A stretch of DNA of 32,533 nt from JBOGEN01 sp050743265 (GTDB lineage Bacteria > Actinomycetota > Actinomycetes > JBOGEN01): NCBI GenBank assembly GCA_050743265.1, contig JBOGEN010000167.1, forward strand, positions 1-32,533. Reading direction: 5' to 3'. The position numbers were made by a program, and so were the translations under genes. Position 1 is the stretch's first letter, and each line of letters starts with the position of its first letter. A model generated the notes under the pieces. That model was given only the letters and a program-made list of their open reading frames with translations, made no database searches and was not told the origin of the DNA. Below, one piece after another: positions 1-8,141 of this stretch.

Positions 1-2
1 CG

Positions 3-449
3 CTGGGCCCGCACCCGCTGCTGCTCGCCGCGGCCGATCGCCGGATGCGCGAGGCCGGGGTCTGGCCGGGCGACCCGAGGACCGCCGTCGTGCTGGCCGC
101 AGCCGGCTCGTCCGCGTCGGACGCCACCGCGTCCGTACATGGGGTGGCCCGCCACTGGGCCCGTACGGGCTGGTGGGGGGTCCGGGCGGCGTTCGCCTCG
201 GCGAGCGGCCCGACGGTCGCGGAGGTGGTGGAGGGGTTGCGTCGACGTGGCGCCCCCCGGGTCGTCGTGGCGTCGTACCTGCTGGCGCCGGGCCGCCTGC
301 CCGACCGGGTCCGCGACCAGGCGTACGAGGCGGGAGCCGCGCTGGTCACCGAGCCGCTCGGTGCCGCCGACGAGGTCGCCCGACTGGTCCTCGCCCGGTA
401 CGCCGAAGGGTCCGCAGCACTGGGCCACCTGGTGTCCGGGGCCGCTTGA
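3..449 (+). CDS. Sirohydrochlorin chelatase / CbiX-like protein, 3' part
   Basis: The frame is open from the left edge, so the true start lies outside the window; the first internal ATG (45) is not a likely start. The visible part begins with an L-G-P-H-P-L-L segment followed by helical and Rossmann-like segments (VVLAAAGSSASD and RVVVASYLLAPGRLPDRV). These resemble the second half of CbiX/SirB-type chelatases, which insert Fe or Co into sirohydrochlorin in sirohaem or cobalamin synthesis. The family's N-terminal metal-binding histidine is not visible because it would lie upstream. The gene ends 123 bp before glgX and shows no functional link to it. A broader 'CbiX domain protein' label is the safe reading. 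Confidence 0.75.
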   Translation: MGPHPLLLAAADRRMREAGVWPGDPRTAVVLAAAGSSASDATASVHGVARHWARTGWWGVRAAFASASGPTVAEVVEGLRRRGAPRVVVASYLLAPGRLPDRVRDQAYEAGAALVTEPLGAADEVARLVLARYAEGSAALGHLVSGAA

Positions 450-572
450 GCGAGGTCCGACCCGCCGGGCGAGCAGCCTGTCCGAGGCGTCCGGCATGCT
501 CCTGCGCGGCCGCCGGGGAGAATGACCCGGCGGGCCCGGCCCGCCGCCCCGACGCGACGGAGAGAGGACCTC

Positions 573-2681
573 ATGCACATCTGGCCCGGCTCCGCCTACC
601 CGCTCGGCTCCGCGTACGACGGGTCGGGGACGAACTTCGCGATCTTCTCCGAAGCTGCCGAGCTGGTCGAGCTGTGCCTGTTCGACGACGACGGGGCCGA
701 GACCCGGGTCGCCCTGCCCGAGCTCGACGGGTTCGTCTGGCACGGCTACCTGCCGACCGTGGGCCCCGGCCAGCGGTACGGCTACCGGGTGCACGGCCCG
801 TACGACCCCGCCCAGGGGCTGCGCTGCAACCCGGCCAAGCTGCTGCTCGACCCGTACGCGAAGGCGGTGGAGGGCCGGATCGACTGGGACGCGTCCCTGT
901 TCGCGTACCGGTTCGACGACCCGGACGAGGTCAACGACACCGACAGCGCCCCGCACATGATGAAGTCCGTGGTCGTCAGCCCGTACTTCGACTGGCGCAA
1001 CGACCGCAACCCGCGAACCCCGTACTACGAGACGGTGATCTACGAGGCGCACGTCAAGGGCCTGACGATCGCGCACCCCGAGATCCCGGAGGAGCTACGC
1101 GGCACGTACGCGGGGCTCGCCCACCCGGTCATGGTGGAGCACCTCAAGCGGGTGGGGGTCACGGCGGTCGAGCTCATGCCCGTGCACCAGTTCGTGCAGG
1201 ACCACCACCTGGTCGACCGCGGCCTGTCGAACTACTGGGGCTACAACACGATCGGGTTCTTCGCCCCGCACAACGCGTACTCGTCGGCCGGCCAGCGGGG
1301 CGAGCAGGTGCAGGAGTTCAAGGGCATGGTCCGCGACCTGCACGAGGCCGGCATCGAGGTGATCCTCGACGTGGTCTACAACCACACGGCCGAGGGCAAC
1401 CACCAGGGGCCGACGCTCGCCTTCCGCGGCATCGACAACGCCGCGTACTACCGGCTCGTCGACGACGACCCGCGCCACTACATGGACACCACCGGCACCG
1501 GCAACACGCTGCTCATGCAGCACCCGCACGTCCTGCAGCTGATCATGGACTCGTTGCGCTACTGGGTGCTCGAGATGCACGTGGACGGCTTCCGGTTCGA
1601 CCTCGCGTCCTCCCTCGCCCGGCAGTTCCACGAGGTCGACCGCCTCTCCGCGTTCTTCGACCTCGTCCAGCAGGACCCGGTGGTGAGCCAGGTCAAGCTC
1701 ATCGCCGAGCCCTGGGACGTCGGGGACGGCGGCTACCAGGTGGGCAACTTCCCGCCGCTGTGGACGGAGTGGAACGGCAAGTACCGCGACACCGTCCGCG
1801 ACTTCTGGCGGGGCGAGGCCTCGCAGATGGCCGAGTTCGCCTCGCGGCTGACCGGCTCGTCCGACCTGTACCAGGCGGACTGCCGGCGCCCGATCGCGTC
1901 CATCAACTTCGTGACCTGCCACGACGGCTTCACGCTGCACGACCTCGTCACATACGGCGACAAGCACAACGAGGCCAACGGCGAGAACAACCGGGACGGG
2001 GAGAGCTACAACCGGTCGTGGAACCACGGGGTGGAGGGCGAGACGACCGACCTCGACACGCTTGCGCTCCGGGAACGCCAGAAGCGCAACTTCCTCGCCA
2101 CGCTGTTCCTGTCCCAGGGCGTGCCGATGCTCAGCCACGGCGACGAGATGGGGCGGACACAGGGCGGAAACAACAACGCGTACTGCCAGGACAACGCGAT
2201 CGCCTGGGTCGACTGGGAGCGCGCGCACGACCACTGGTCGCTCAGCGACTTCGCCGAACAGGTGGCACGGCTGCGCCGCAACCACCCCGTCTTCCGTCGC
2301 CGGCACTTCTTCCAGGGGCGCCTGGTACGCGGCTCGGCCGACCTCGACCACGACATCGCCTGGCTCACCCCCTCGGGCGAGGAGATGACGGACGAGGACT
2401 GGTCGGCCGGCTACGCCCGCTCGATGACGGTGTTCCTCAACGGCGACGCCATCAGCGAGCCGGGCCTGCGGGGCGAGCGCGTCGTCGACGACTCGTTCCT
2501 GCTGCTGTTCAACGCCCACCACGAGGACATGCCGTTCACCATGCCGAGCACGTTCGGCCAGTCCTGGGAGATCGTCCTCGACACGGCGACGGCCTACCTG
2601 GAGGACCGGCCCACCGTGAAGGCGGACGACGAGCTCCAGGTGGAGGCGCGGTCGCTCGTCGTCCTGCGGCGGGCCTACTAG
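573..2681 (+). CDS. glgX: Glycogen debranching enzyme GlgX/TreX
   Basis: This 702-residue GH13 isoamylase-type enzyme hydrolyses alpha-1,6 branches of glycogen and supplies linear maltodextrins to TreY. The N-terminal ~100 residues look like a CBM48 domain (PGSAYPLGSAYDGSGTNFAI). The four GH13 signatures are present: DVVYNH (D266), GFRFDLASSL with nucleophile D343, AEPWD with acid/base E379, and FVTCHDGF with D451. The start was moved 51 bases inside the longest frame because a GGAGAGAGGA ribosome-binding site (559-568) sits just before ATG 573 and the protein then begins MHIWPG, normal for the family. treY begins 2 bases after the stop, so the two are surely co-transcribed. Length is typical and no defect was seen. 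Confidence 0.95.
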   Translation: MHIWPGSAYPLGSAYDGSGTNFAIFSEAAELVELCLFDDDGAETRVALPELDGFVWHGYLPTVGPGQRYGYRVHGPYDPAQGLRCNPAKLLLDPYAKAVEGRIDWDASLFAYRFDDPDEVNDTDSAPHMMKSVVVSPYFDWRNDRNPRTPYYETVIYEAHVKGLTIAHPEIPEELRGTYAGLAHPVMVEHLKRVGVTAVELMPVHQFVQDHHLVDRGLSNYWGYNTIGFFAPHNAYSSAGQRGEQVQEFKGMVRDLHEAGIEVILDVVYNHTAEGNHQGPTLAFRGIDNAAYYRLVDDDPRHYMDTTGTGNTLLMQHPHVLQLIMDSLRYWVLEMHVDGFRFDLASSLARQFHEVDRLSAFFDLVQQDPVVSQVKLIAEPWDVGDGGYQVGNFPPLWTEWNGKYRDTVRDFWRGEASQMAEFASRLTGSSDLYQADCRRPIASINFVTCHDGFTLHDLVTYGDKHNEANGENNRDGESYNRSWNHGVEGETTDLDTLALRERQKRNFLATLFLSQGVPMLSHGDEMGRTQGGNNNAYCQDNAIAWVDWERAHDHWSLSDFAEQVARLRRNHPVFRRRHFFQGRLVRGSADLDHDIAWLTPSGEEMTDEDWSAGYARSMTVFLNGDAISEPGLRGERVVDDSFLLLFNAHHEDMPFTMPSTFGQSWEIVLDTATAYLEDRPTVKADDELQVEARSLVVLRRAY

Positions 2682-2683
2682 CG

Positions 2684-5149
2684 GTGGTCGTGCCGACGTC
2701 GACGTACCGGCTGCAGCTGGGGCCCCTGTTCGGATTCCGCGAGGCGGCCGAGGTCGTGGACCACCTGGCTGAGCTCGGCGTGAGCCACCTGTACTGCTCA
2801 CCGGTACTCCAGGCGGCTCCCGGGTCGGCGCACGGGTACGACGTCGTCGACCACTCGCGGCTCTCGGACGACCTGGGCGGCGCGCCCGGGTTCGACGCGC
2901 TGGTCGCGGCCGCCCGTGCCGTCGGGCTCGGCGTGGTCGTCGACGTCGTGCCCAACCACATGGCAGTGCCGGTTCCCGAGTCGCTCAATGCCGCGTGGTG
3001 GTCGATGCTGCGCGAGGGGCCGTCCTCGCCGTACGCGCACTGGTTCGACGTGGACTGGACGGCGCAGGGTGGCCGCGTCCTGCTGCCCGTGCTCGGCAGC
3101 CCGTTGGGCGAGGTCGTCGAGGCGGGCGACCTGGCCGTGGACTCCTCGGGGGACGAGCCGGTGCTGCGCTACCACACGCACGCCTTCCCGCTGGCCGACG
3201 GCACCGCCGACCTCCCGCTCGAGGCTCTCGTGGACCGGCAGCACTACCGGCTGGCGTTCTGGCGGGTCGGCGCCGAGGAGCTCAACTACCGGCGGTTCTT
3301 CGACGTCACGACGCTGGCCGGCGTACGCGTCGAGCAGCCTGACGTGTGCGAGGCGACGCACGGGGTGCTGCTCGACCGCGTCCGGGCCGGCGACGTGGAC
3401 GGCGTGCGCGTCGACCACCCGGACGGTCTCGCCGACCCGCGCGGCTACCTGCATCGCCTCGCCGAGCAGACCGGCGGCGCCTGGGTCGTGGTGGAGAAGA
3501 TCCTCGAGGGGCACGAGACGCTCCCCGCGGACTGGCCCTGCGCCGGAACGACAGGCTACGAGGCGTTGCGGACGATCGGCGGCGTGCTCGTCGACCCGGC
3601 GGGCGAGCAGCCGCTGACCGACCTGTACACCGCACTCACGGGCGACACGGCGGACTTCGCCACGGTCGCGGAGGAGAGCAAGCGCCTGGTGGTGTCGGAC
3701 GTCCTCGGGGCAGAGGTCACCCGGCTGACCCGGCTCGCCCGCGACATCTGCGCCGGCGAGCTGCGCTGGCGGGACTTCACCGTCCGAGGGCTGCGCGAGG
3801 CGCTGGTCGAGCTGCTCGTCGCCCTCGACGTCTACCGCGCGTACGTCGTGCCCGGCGAGCCGGCTCCGGAGGAGGCCGTCGAGACAGTACGCCGGGCGGC
3901 CACGGCCGCACGCTCCCGCCTCCTCCCCCGTACCGCGGAGATCGACCTGCTCGCGGACCTCGCGCTCGGGGGCCACGGCGGCGACGGGGTGCGCGGGGAG
4001 TACGTCCGCCGGTTCGCCCAGACCTGTGGCGCGGTCATGGCGAAGGGCGTGGAGGACACCGCCTTCTACCGCTACACCCGCTTCGTCATGCTCAACGAGG
4101 TCGGCGGCGACCCGGGTCGCTTCGGCGCGTCCGTGGCCGAGCTGCACGAGGCCAACGCCGCGCGCCAGCGCGACTGGCCGGACGCGATGACGACCCTGTC
4201 CACGCACGACACCAAGCGCAGCGAGGACGTCCGTGCGCGGCTCGCGGTGCTCTCCGAGATCCCCCGGGAGTGGTCCCAGGCGGTGACCTCATGGCGGGCG
4301 GCCGCCTCCCACCACCGGTCGACGACTTCGCCACGGACGACCGCGCACCACGCGCCCGGGGCGGAGTACCTCTTCTGGCAGACGCTCGTCGGCGCCTGGC
4401 CGGTGGACGCCTCACGGCTGACGGCGTACCTCGAGAAGGCCACCCGTGAGGCGAAGACGCACACGTCCTGGACGGACCCGGATGAGGAGTTCGACGCGGC
4501 GCTCCGGCGGGGGACGCAGGCACTGCTCGCCGACCCCGGCCTGATGGCCTCGGTCGCATCCTTCGTGGCGCGGATCCGTCCGCACGCCGCGGCCAACGTC
4601 CTGGCCCAGAAGCTCGTCCAGCTCACCTCGCCGGGGGTGCCGGACGTCTACCAGGGGACGGAGGTGGAGGCGCTGGCGCTGGTCGACCCGGACAACCGGC
4701 GGCCGGTGGACGTCCCCCGGCTGCGTTCCCTCGTCTCCGACCAGGTCGTGGATCCGGACCTGCCCGACCCGGTGACCGATCTCGACGCCGCGAAAGCCCG
4801 GGTGACCGCGCGGGCTCTACGCCTGCGGCGTACGCACCCGGAGTGGTTCGGCCGCGCGGGGACGTACGAGCCGCTGCACGCCGCGGGCGAGGCCGCCGGT
4901 CACGTGGTCGCGTTCGCCCGCTCCGGCCCCACGGGCGGCGCCGGAACGACCGGCCGGGCGGTCACCGTGGCGCCGCGTCTCACCGCGGTGCTCGCGCGTG
5001 AGGGCGGGTGGCGGGACACCACGCTGACGCTTACGGGCGCGGCGTGGACGGATGTGCTCACCGGAGCCACGTACGCCGGCGGCACCCTCGAGGTGGCCCG
5101 TCTCCTCGACGGGCTCGGTGTCGCCCTGCTCGTCCCGACCGGCGGGTGA
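2684..5149 (+). CDS. treY: Malto-oligosyltrehalose synthase TreY
   Basis: About 821 residues. It isomerises the reducing-end alpha-1,4 bond of maltodextrins to alpha,alpha-1,1, giving maltooligosyltrehalose for TreZ. The N-terminus PTSTYRLQLGPLFGF is diagnostic of TreY. GH13 motifs are DVVPNHMA, GVRVDHPDGLADP (nucleophile D244), VVVEKILEG (acid/base E271) and LSTHDTKRSEDVRAR (D509); numbering is from GTG 2684. A second in-frame GTG at 2690 would give MPTSTYRLQL and is equally plausible, since neither start has a strong ribosome-binding site; translation is probably coupled to glgX, whose stop lies 2 bases upstream. The frame stays open far upstream through glgX, but that extension is out of frame with the debranching enzyme and is not real. 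Confidence 0.94.
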   Translation: MVVPTSTYRLQLGPLFGFREAAEVVDHLAELGVSHLYCSPVLQAAPGSAHGYDVVDHSRLSDDLGGAPGFDALVAAARAVGLGVVVDVVPNHMAVPVPESLNAAWWSMLREGPSSPYAHWFDVDWTAQGGRVLLPVLGSPLGEVVEAGDLAVDSSGDEPVLRYHTHAFPLADGTADLPLEALVDRQHYRLAFWRVGAEELNYRRFFDVTTLAGVRVEQPDVCEATHGVLLDRVRAGDVDGVRVDHPDGLADPRGYLHRLAEQTGGAWVVVEKILEGHETLPADWPCAGTTGYEALRTIGGVLVDPAGEQPLTDLYTALTGDTADFATVAEESKRLVVSDVLGAEVTRLTRLARDICAGELRWRDFTVRGLREALVELLVALDVYRAYVVPGEPAPEEAVETVRRAATAARSRLLPRTAEIDLLADLALGGHGGDGVRGEYVRRFAQTCGAVMAKGVEDTAFYRYTRFVMLNEVGGDPGRFGASVAELHEANAARQRDWPDAMTTLSTHDTKRSEDVRARLAVLSEIPREWSQAVTSWRAAASHHRSTTSPRTTAHHAPGAEYLFWQTLVGAWPVDASRLTAYLEKATREAKTHTSWTDPDEEFDAALRRGTQALLADPGLMASVASFVARIRPHAAANVLAQKLVQLTSPGVPDVYQGTEVEALALVDPDNRRPVDVPRLRSLVSDQVVDPDLPDPVTDLDAAKARVTARALRLRRTHPEWFGRAGTYEPLHAAGEAAGHVVAFARSGPTGGAGTTGRAVTVAPRLTAVLAREGGWRDTTLTLTGAAWTDVLTGATYAGGTLEVARLLDGLGVALLVPTGG

Positions 5150-5214
5150 GACACGACGGCGTGTGCGCTCGGTGACGAGCCACCGCGGGTGAGGGCAGGC
5201 CGTCGGCGCTGTGC

Positions 5215-5220
5215 CACGCT
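5215..5220 (+). promoter_or_regulatory. Putative -10 box of a leaderless promoter (GlsB-type gene)
   Basis: CACGCT ends six bases before the GTG at 5227. No purine-rich ribosome-binding site precedes that start. The spacing fits transcription beginning at or next to the start codon, as at several other genes in this window. No clear -35 box was found. Confidence 0.35.
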
Positions 5221-5226
5221 GGAAAT

Positions 5227-5475
5227 GTGGAGATCAGCGGAATCGTGTCCGGCCTGGTCGTCGGCCTCGTCATCGGGGCGCTCGGTCGGCTCGTCGTCCC
5301 CGGGCGCCAGCCCCTGGGCTGTCTGCTGACGGTGCTGCTCGGCATCCTCGGCGCAGCGCTCGGCACCCTCGCCGGGGGTGCGCTCGACGTCGGCGAGATC
5401 CTCACGTTCGCGCTGCAGGTGCTCGCCGCCGCCGCCCTCGTCGCGATGGTGAGCCTGCCTCAGCGGCGCCGCTGA
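5227..5475 (+). CDS. GlsB/YeaQ/YmgE-family small membrane protein
   Basis: This 82-residue protein has three hydrophobic segments (about residues 4-22, 30-52 and 58-76) separated by short loops. The opening GIVSGLVVGLVIGALGRLVVPGRQ matches the pattern of the GlsB/YeaQ/YmgE ('transglycosylase-associated protein') family, small membrane proteins linked to stress in other bacteria but with no proven enzyme activity. The start is a GTG; an ATG two bases earlier is out of frame. It sits between treY (77 bp upstream) and treZ (66 bp downstream) on the same strand. It therefore interrupts the usual contiguous trehalose gene set, perhaps because both respond to osmotic or envelope stress. The family assignment is good; the job is unknown. 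Confidence 0.8.
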   Translation: MEISGIVSGLVVGLVIGALGRLVVPGRQPLGCLLTVLLGILGAALGTLAGGALDVGEILTFALQVLAAAALVAMVSLPQRRR

Positions 5476-5529
5476 GTGGGCGGGCTCACCCCCGGTGACC
5501 CGCGCCGTGCCGCACGCCATGGCTCTGGA

Positions 5530-5535
5530 CACAAT
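5530..5535 (+). promoter_or_regulatory. Putative -10 box of a leaderless promoter (treZ)
   Basis: CACAAT is followed by exactly six bases and then the treZ ATG at 5542. The stretch before the ATG has no Shine-Dalgarno-like purine run. This suggests treZ has its own leaderless promoter besides any read-through from treY. Confidence 0.4.
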
Positions 5536-5541
5536 GCGGCC

Positions 5542-7305
5542 ATGACGATCCTGCGGACGTGGGCCCCGGAGGCCGCGCGGGTCCGCGTCCGAGTCGAGGC
5601 CGCCGGGGCCGCCCAGGACCACGAGATGGCCCGGGACTGCGGTGGCTGGTGGTGGGCCGATGTCCCGGAGGCCGGACCCGGGGCCGACTACGGCTTCCTC
5701 CTCGGCGAGAACGACGCCGTACTGCCCGACCCGCGCTCGGCCTGGCAGCCACACGGGGTGCACGAGCCGAGCCGACTGGTCGATCACGGCGCGTACGACT
5801 GGTCGGACGACCGCTGGCGTGGGGTCCCGCTCGCCGGGAGCGTCCTGTACGAGATGCACGTCGGCACGTTCACCGCCGAGGGCACGTTCGACGCGGCGGT
5901 GGAGAGGCTCGACCACCTCGTCGACCTCGGCGTCGACCTGGTCGAGGTGATGCCCGTCCACGCGTTCGACGGCGAGCGCGGGTGGGGGTACGACGGCGTC
6001 TCGCTCTGGGCCGTCCACGACCCGTACGGGGCGCCGGACGGGCTCAAGCGGTTCGTCGACGCGTGCCACGGCCGCGGCCTCGGGGTCGTCCTCGACGTCG
6101 TCTACAACCACCTCGGGCCGTCCGGTAACTACCTGTCCCGGTTCGGCCCGTACTTCACCGAGAAACACACCACCCCCTGGGGGCCGGCGGTGAACCTCGA
6201 CGACGAGGGGTCCGACGAGGTGCGGGCCTGGATCGTCGAGAACGCGCTCATGTGGCTCCGCGACTACCACGTCGACGGGCTGCGCCTCGACGCCGTCCAC
6301 GAGCTCGTCGACGACCGGGCGACGCACCTTCTCGAGGAGCTCGGCGCCGCCGTCGACGCGCTGGCCGCCGCCACCGGACGGCACCTGTTCTGCGTGGCCG
6401 AGTCCGACCTCAACGACCCGCGGGTGGTCATGCCCCGCGAGGCGGGCGGGTACGGGCTCGCCGCGTCCTGGGACGACGACGTCCACCACGCCCTGCACGC
6501 GCTCCTGACCGGGGAGGACCACGGCTACTACGCGGACTTCGCCGCCGACCCGTACGCGGCCGTGGAGGCTGTGTTCACCCGGGCGTACTTCCACGACGGC
6601 ACCTGGTCGAGCTTCCGGGGCCGACATCACGGCGTGCCCGTCGACACCGCGCGGACGCCGGGCTCCCGCTTCGTCGTGTGCACCCAGAACCACGACCAGG
6701 TCGGCAACCGCGCGACCGGTGACCGCACCAGCGCGACCTGCTCCCCCGGCCTGCTCATGGTCGGTGCCGCGCTGCTGCTCACCTCGCCGTTCACCCCGAT
6801 GCTGTTCATGGGTGAGGAGTGGGGGGCGCGGACGCCGTTCGCGTTCTTCTCCTCGTTCCCGGACCCTCGGCTCGGGCGAGTCGTGCGCGAGGGACGGCGG
6901 TCCGAGTTCGCCGAGTACGACTGGGACCCGAGCCAGGTGCCCGACCCACAGCACCCGGACACGCACCGGCGCAGCGTCCTCGACTGGTCCGAGGTGGAGC
7001 GTGAGCCGCACGCGGGTCTGCTCGAGCTCCACCGGCGACTGATCCGCCTGCGCCGGGCGCGTCCCGAATTGGCCGACCCGCGGCTCGACCGGGTCGCCGT
7101 CCGCCACGACCGAGCCGCCCGATGGCTCGTCGTCAGCCGAGGGCCGCTGCGCGTGGCGTGCAACCTCGCGTCGGACCGCCAGGAGGTGCCGGTGGACGGG
7201 ACGCCCCGGGACGTCCTGCTCGCCTCGGCGGCGGGGTTCGCGTACCGCGACGGGGCGATCGCGCTCGACGGGGAGTCCGTGGCCGTGGTGGAGCTCGCAC
7301 GCTGA
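5542..7305 (+). CDS. treZ: Malto-oligosyltrehalose trehalohydrolase TreZ
   Basis: This 587-residue GH13 enzyme releases free trehalose from maltooligosyltrehalose, the last step of the TreX-TreY-TreZ route. An N-terminal CBM48-like segment (residues ~1-85, LRTWAPEAARVRVRV) is followed by the catalytic barrel. Motifs are DVVYNHLGPSGNY, GLRLDAVH (nucleophile D250), VAESDLND (acid/base E287) and VCTQNHDQVGNR (D385). The start was set at ATG 5542, not the longer GTG-initiated frame at 5476, because MTILRTWAPEA is the natural family start and a -10-like CACAAT lies six bases upstream. With glgX and treY it completes a full glycogen-to-trehalose module. Nothing in it appears truncated or mutated. 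Confidence 0.95.
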   Translation: MTILRTWAPEAARVRVRVEAAGAAQDHEMARDCGGWWWADVPEAGPGADYGFLLGENDAVLPDPRSAWQPHGVHEPSRLVDHGAYDWSDDRWRGVPLAGSVLYEMHVGTFTAEGTFDAAVERLDHLVDLGVDLVEVMPVHAFDGERGWGYDGVSLWAVHDPYGAPDGLKRFVDACHGRGLGVVLDVVYNHLGPSGNYLSRFGPYFTEKHTTPWGPAVNLDDEGSDEVRAWIVENALMWLRDYHVDGLRLDAVHELVDDRATHLLEELGAAVDALAAATGRHLFCVAESDLNDPRVVMPREAGGYGLAASWDDDVHHALHALLTGEDHGYYADFAADPYAAVEAVFTRAYFHDGTWSSFRGRHHGVPVDTARTPGSRFVVCTQNHDQVGNRATGDRTSATCSPGLLMVGAALLLTSPFTPMLFMGEEWGARTPFAFFSSFPDPRLGRVVREGRRSEFAEYDWDPSQVPDPQHPDTHRRSVLDWSEVEREPHAGLLELHRRLIRLRRARPELADPRLDRVAVRHDRAARWLVVSRGPLRVACNLASDRQEVPVDGTPRDVLLASAAGFAYRDGAIALDGESVAVVELAR

Positions 7306-7329
7306 ACCCGCGTCTCCCCGCCGGCATGT

Positions 7330-7335
7330 TTGACT
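7330..7335 (+). promoter_or_regulatory. Putative -10 box (TTGACT) before the RibD_C-type gene
   Basis: TTGACT lies seven bases before ATG 7343. The same hexamer at the same spacing precedes the ligC ATG at 10126. No ribosome-binding site is seen in either case. The match to a TANNNT box is imperfect (T at the second base). Confidence 0.3.
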
Positions 7336-7342
7336 GCCGTGC

Positions 7343-8131
7343 ATGCACCGCCTGCTCCCCGAAGCGGACACCTCCGCGGACACCTCCGCGCCCGGCGACT
7401 CCCGTCTCGACGCCGGGCACGACCTCGACGACACGGCGCTCGCCGCCGCCTACGCGTACCCGAGCACGCCGTGGCTGCGCGCCAACATGGTGGCCACCGC
7501 GGACGGGGCCGCGTCGGCGACCGGGAGCGGGGTCACGGAGGGCATCTCCAGCAAGGCCGACAAGCGCCTGTTCGGCGTACTGCGCGGGCTGGCGGATGTC
7601 GTGCTGGTCGGAGGTAACACGGTGCGCCGCGAGGGGTACGGACCGGCGCGGCCGAAGAAGGGCTGGGCCGAGGCACGCCAGGCCGAGGGACGTACCCCCG
7701 TCCCGGCGATCGCGGTCGTGTCCGGACGCCTCGACCTGGACCCGGCCTCGCCTCTCTTCACCGACGCGGCCGTACGCACGCTGGTCCTCACCACGGCGTC
7801 GGCCCCGGCCGACCGGCGGGCCGCGCTGGCCGAGGTGGCCGAGGTCGTCGAGGCCGGTGACGGGCACGTGGACCTGCCCCGCGCCGTCGCCGCGCTGCAC
7901 GAGCGCGGGCACCAGCGGATGCTCTGCGAGGGCGGGCCGCGGCTGCTCGCGCAGATCTGCGCGGCCGGCTTGCTGGACGAGCTGTGCCTCACGGTGTCGC
8001 CACTGCTGGCCGCCGGTGACTCCCCCCGGATCCTGCGTGGCGCGCCGATCCAGCCGCCGCTGGCGATGCGGCTCGCGGACGTCCTCACCGAGGACGGCAC
8101 CCTGTTCTGCCGGTACGAGCGCGCGGGCTAG
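7343..8131 (+). CDS. Pyrimidine reductase family protein (RibD C-terminal domain)
   Basis: This 262-residue cytoplasmic NADPH-dependent reductase belongs to the RibD C-terminal/dihydrofolate reductase-like fold. Supporting segments are TPWLRANMVATADGAAS (the conserved N-terminal 'vNMa.SlDG' strand), a VVLVGGNTVRREGYGP nucleotide-binding turn, and the late MLCEGGPRLLAQ ('EGG') motif. The zinc-dependent deaminase half of a full RibD is absent, so on its own it is either a stand-alone riboflavin-pathway reductase or a paralogue with another substrate; no other riboflavin genes are in the window. The first 15 residues contain a perfect 12-bp tandem duplication (7365-7388) encoding D-T-S-A-D-T-S-A, a probably disordered, variable N-terminus. 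Confidence 0.85.
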   Translation: MHRLLPEADTSADTSAPGDSRLDAGHDLDDTALAAAYAYPSTPWLRANMVATADGAASATGSGVTEGISSKADKRLFGVLRGLADVVLVGGNTVRREGYGPARPKKGWAEARQAEGRTPVPAIAVVSGRLDLDPASPLFTDAAVRTLVLTTASAPADRRAALAEVAEVVEAGDGHVDLPRAVAALHERGHQRMLCEGGPRLLAQICAAGLLDELCLTVSPLLAAGDSPRILRGAPIQPPLAMRLADVLTEDGTLFCRYERAG

Positions 8132-8135
8132 CCCG
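8124..8135. repeat. 12-bp palindrome between convergent genes
   Basis: CGGGCTAGCCCG is a perfect 12-bp palindrome overlapping the stop codon of the plus-strand reductase and lying six bases from the stop of the minus-strand membrane protein. Its position suggests transcript ends from both sides, but there is no T tract and the loop would have to open the centre. A role as a terminator is only an inference. Confidence 0.3.
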
Positions 8136-8141
8136 GGTGGC

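Noticed and set aside
173..2683. Very long open frame upstream of and continuous with treY
   Set aside because: It runs through glgX in another frame; its Arg/Pro/Gly-rich translation is a product of GC-biased codons. The glgX frame carries all four GH13 motifs.
1095..2801. Minus-strand 568-codon open frame opposite glgX
   Set aside because: Antisense shadow with low-complexity, Val/Arg/His-rich translation and no motif; the opposite strand encodes the debranching enzyme.
7365..7388. 12-bp tandem duplication in the reductase gene as a phase-variation tract
   Set aside because: Only two in-frame units, adding four residues to a disordered N-terminus; a change in copy number would not shift the frame.
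4900..7434. Minus-strand 844-codon open frame opposite treY/treZ
   Set aside because: Same kind of GC-driven shadow; translation lacks any domain, while treZ on the other strand is complete.
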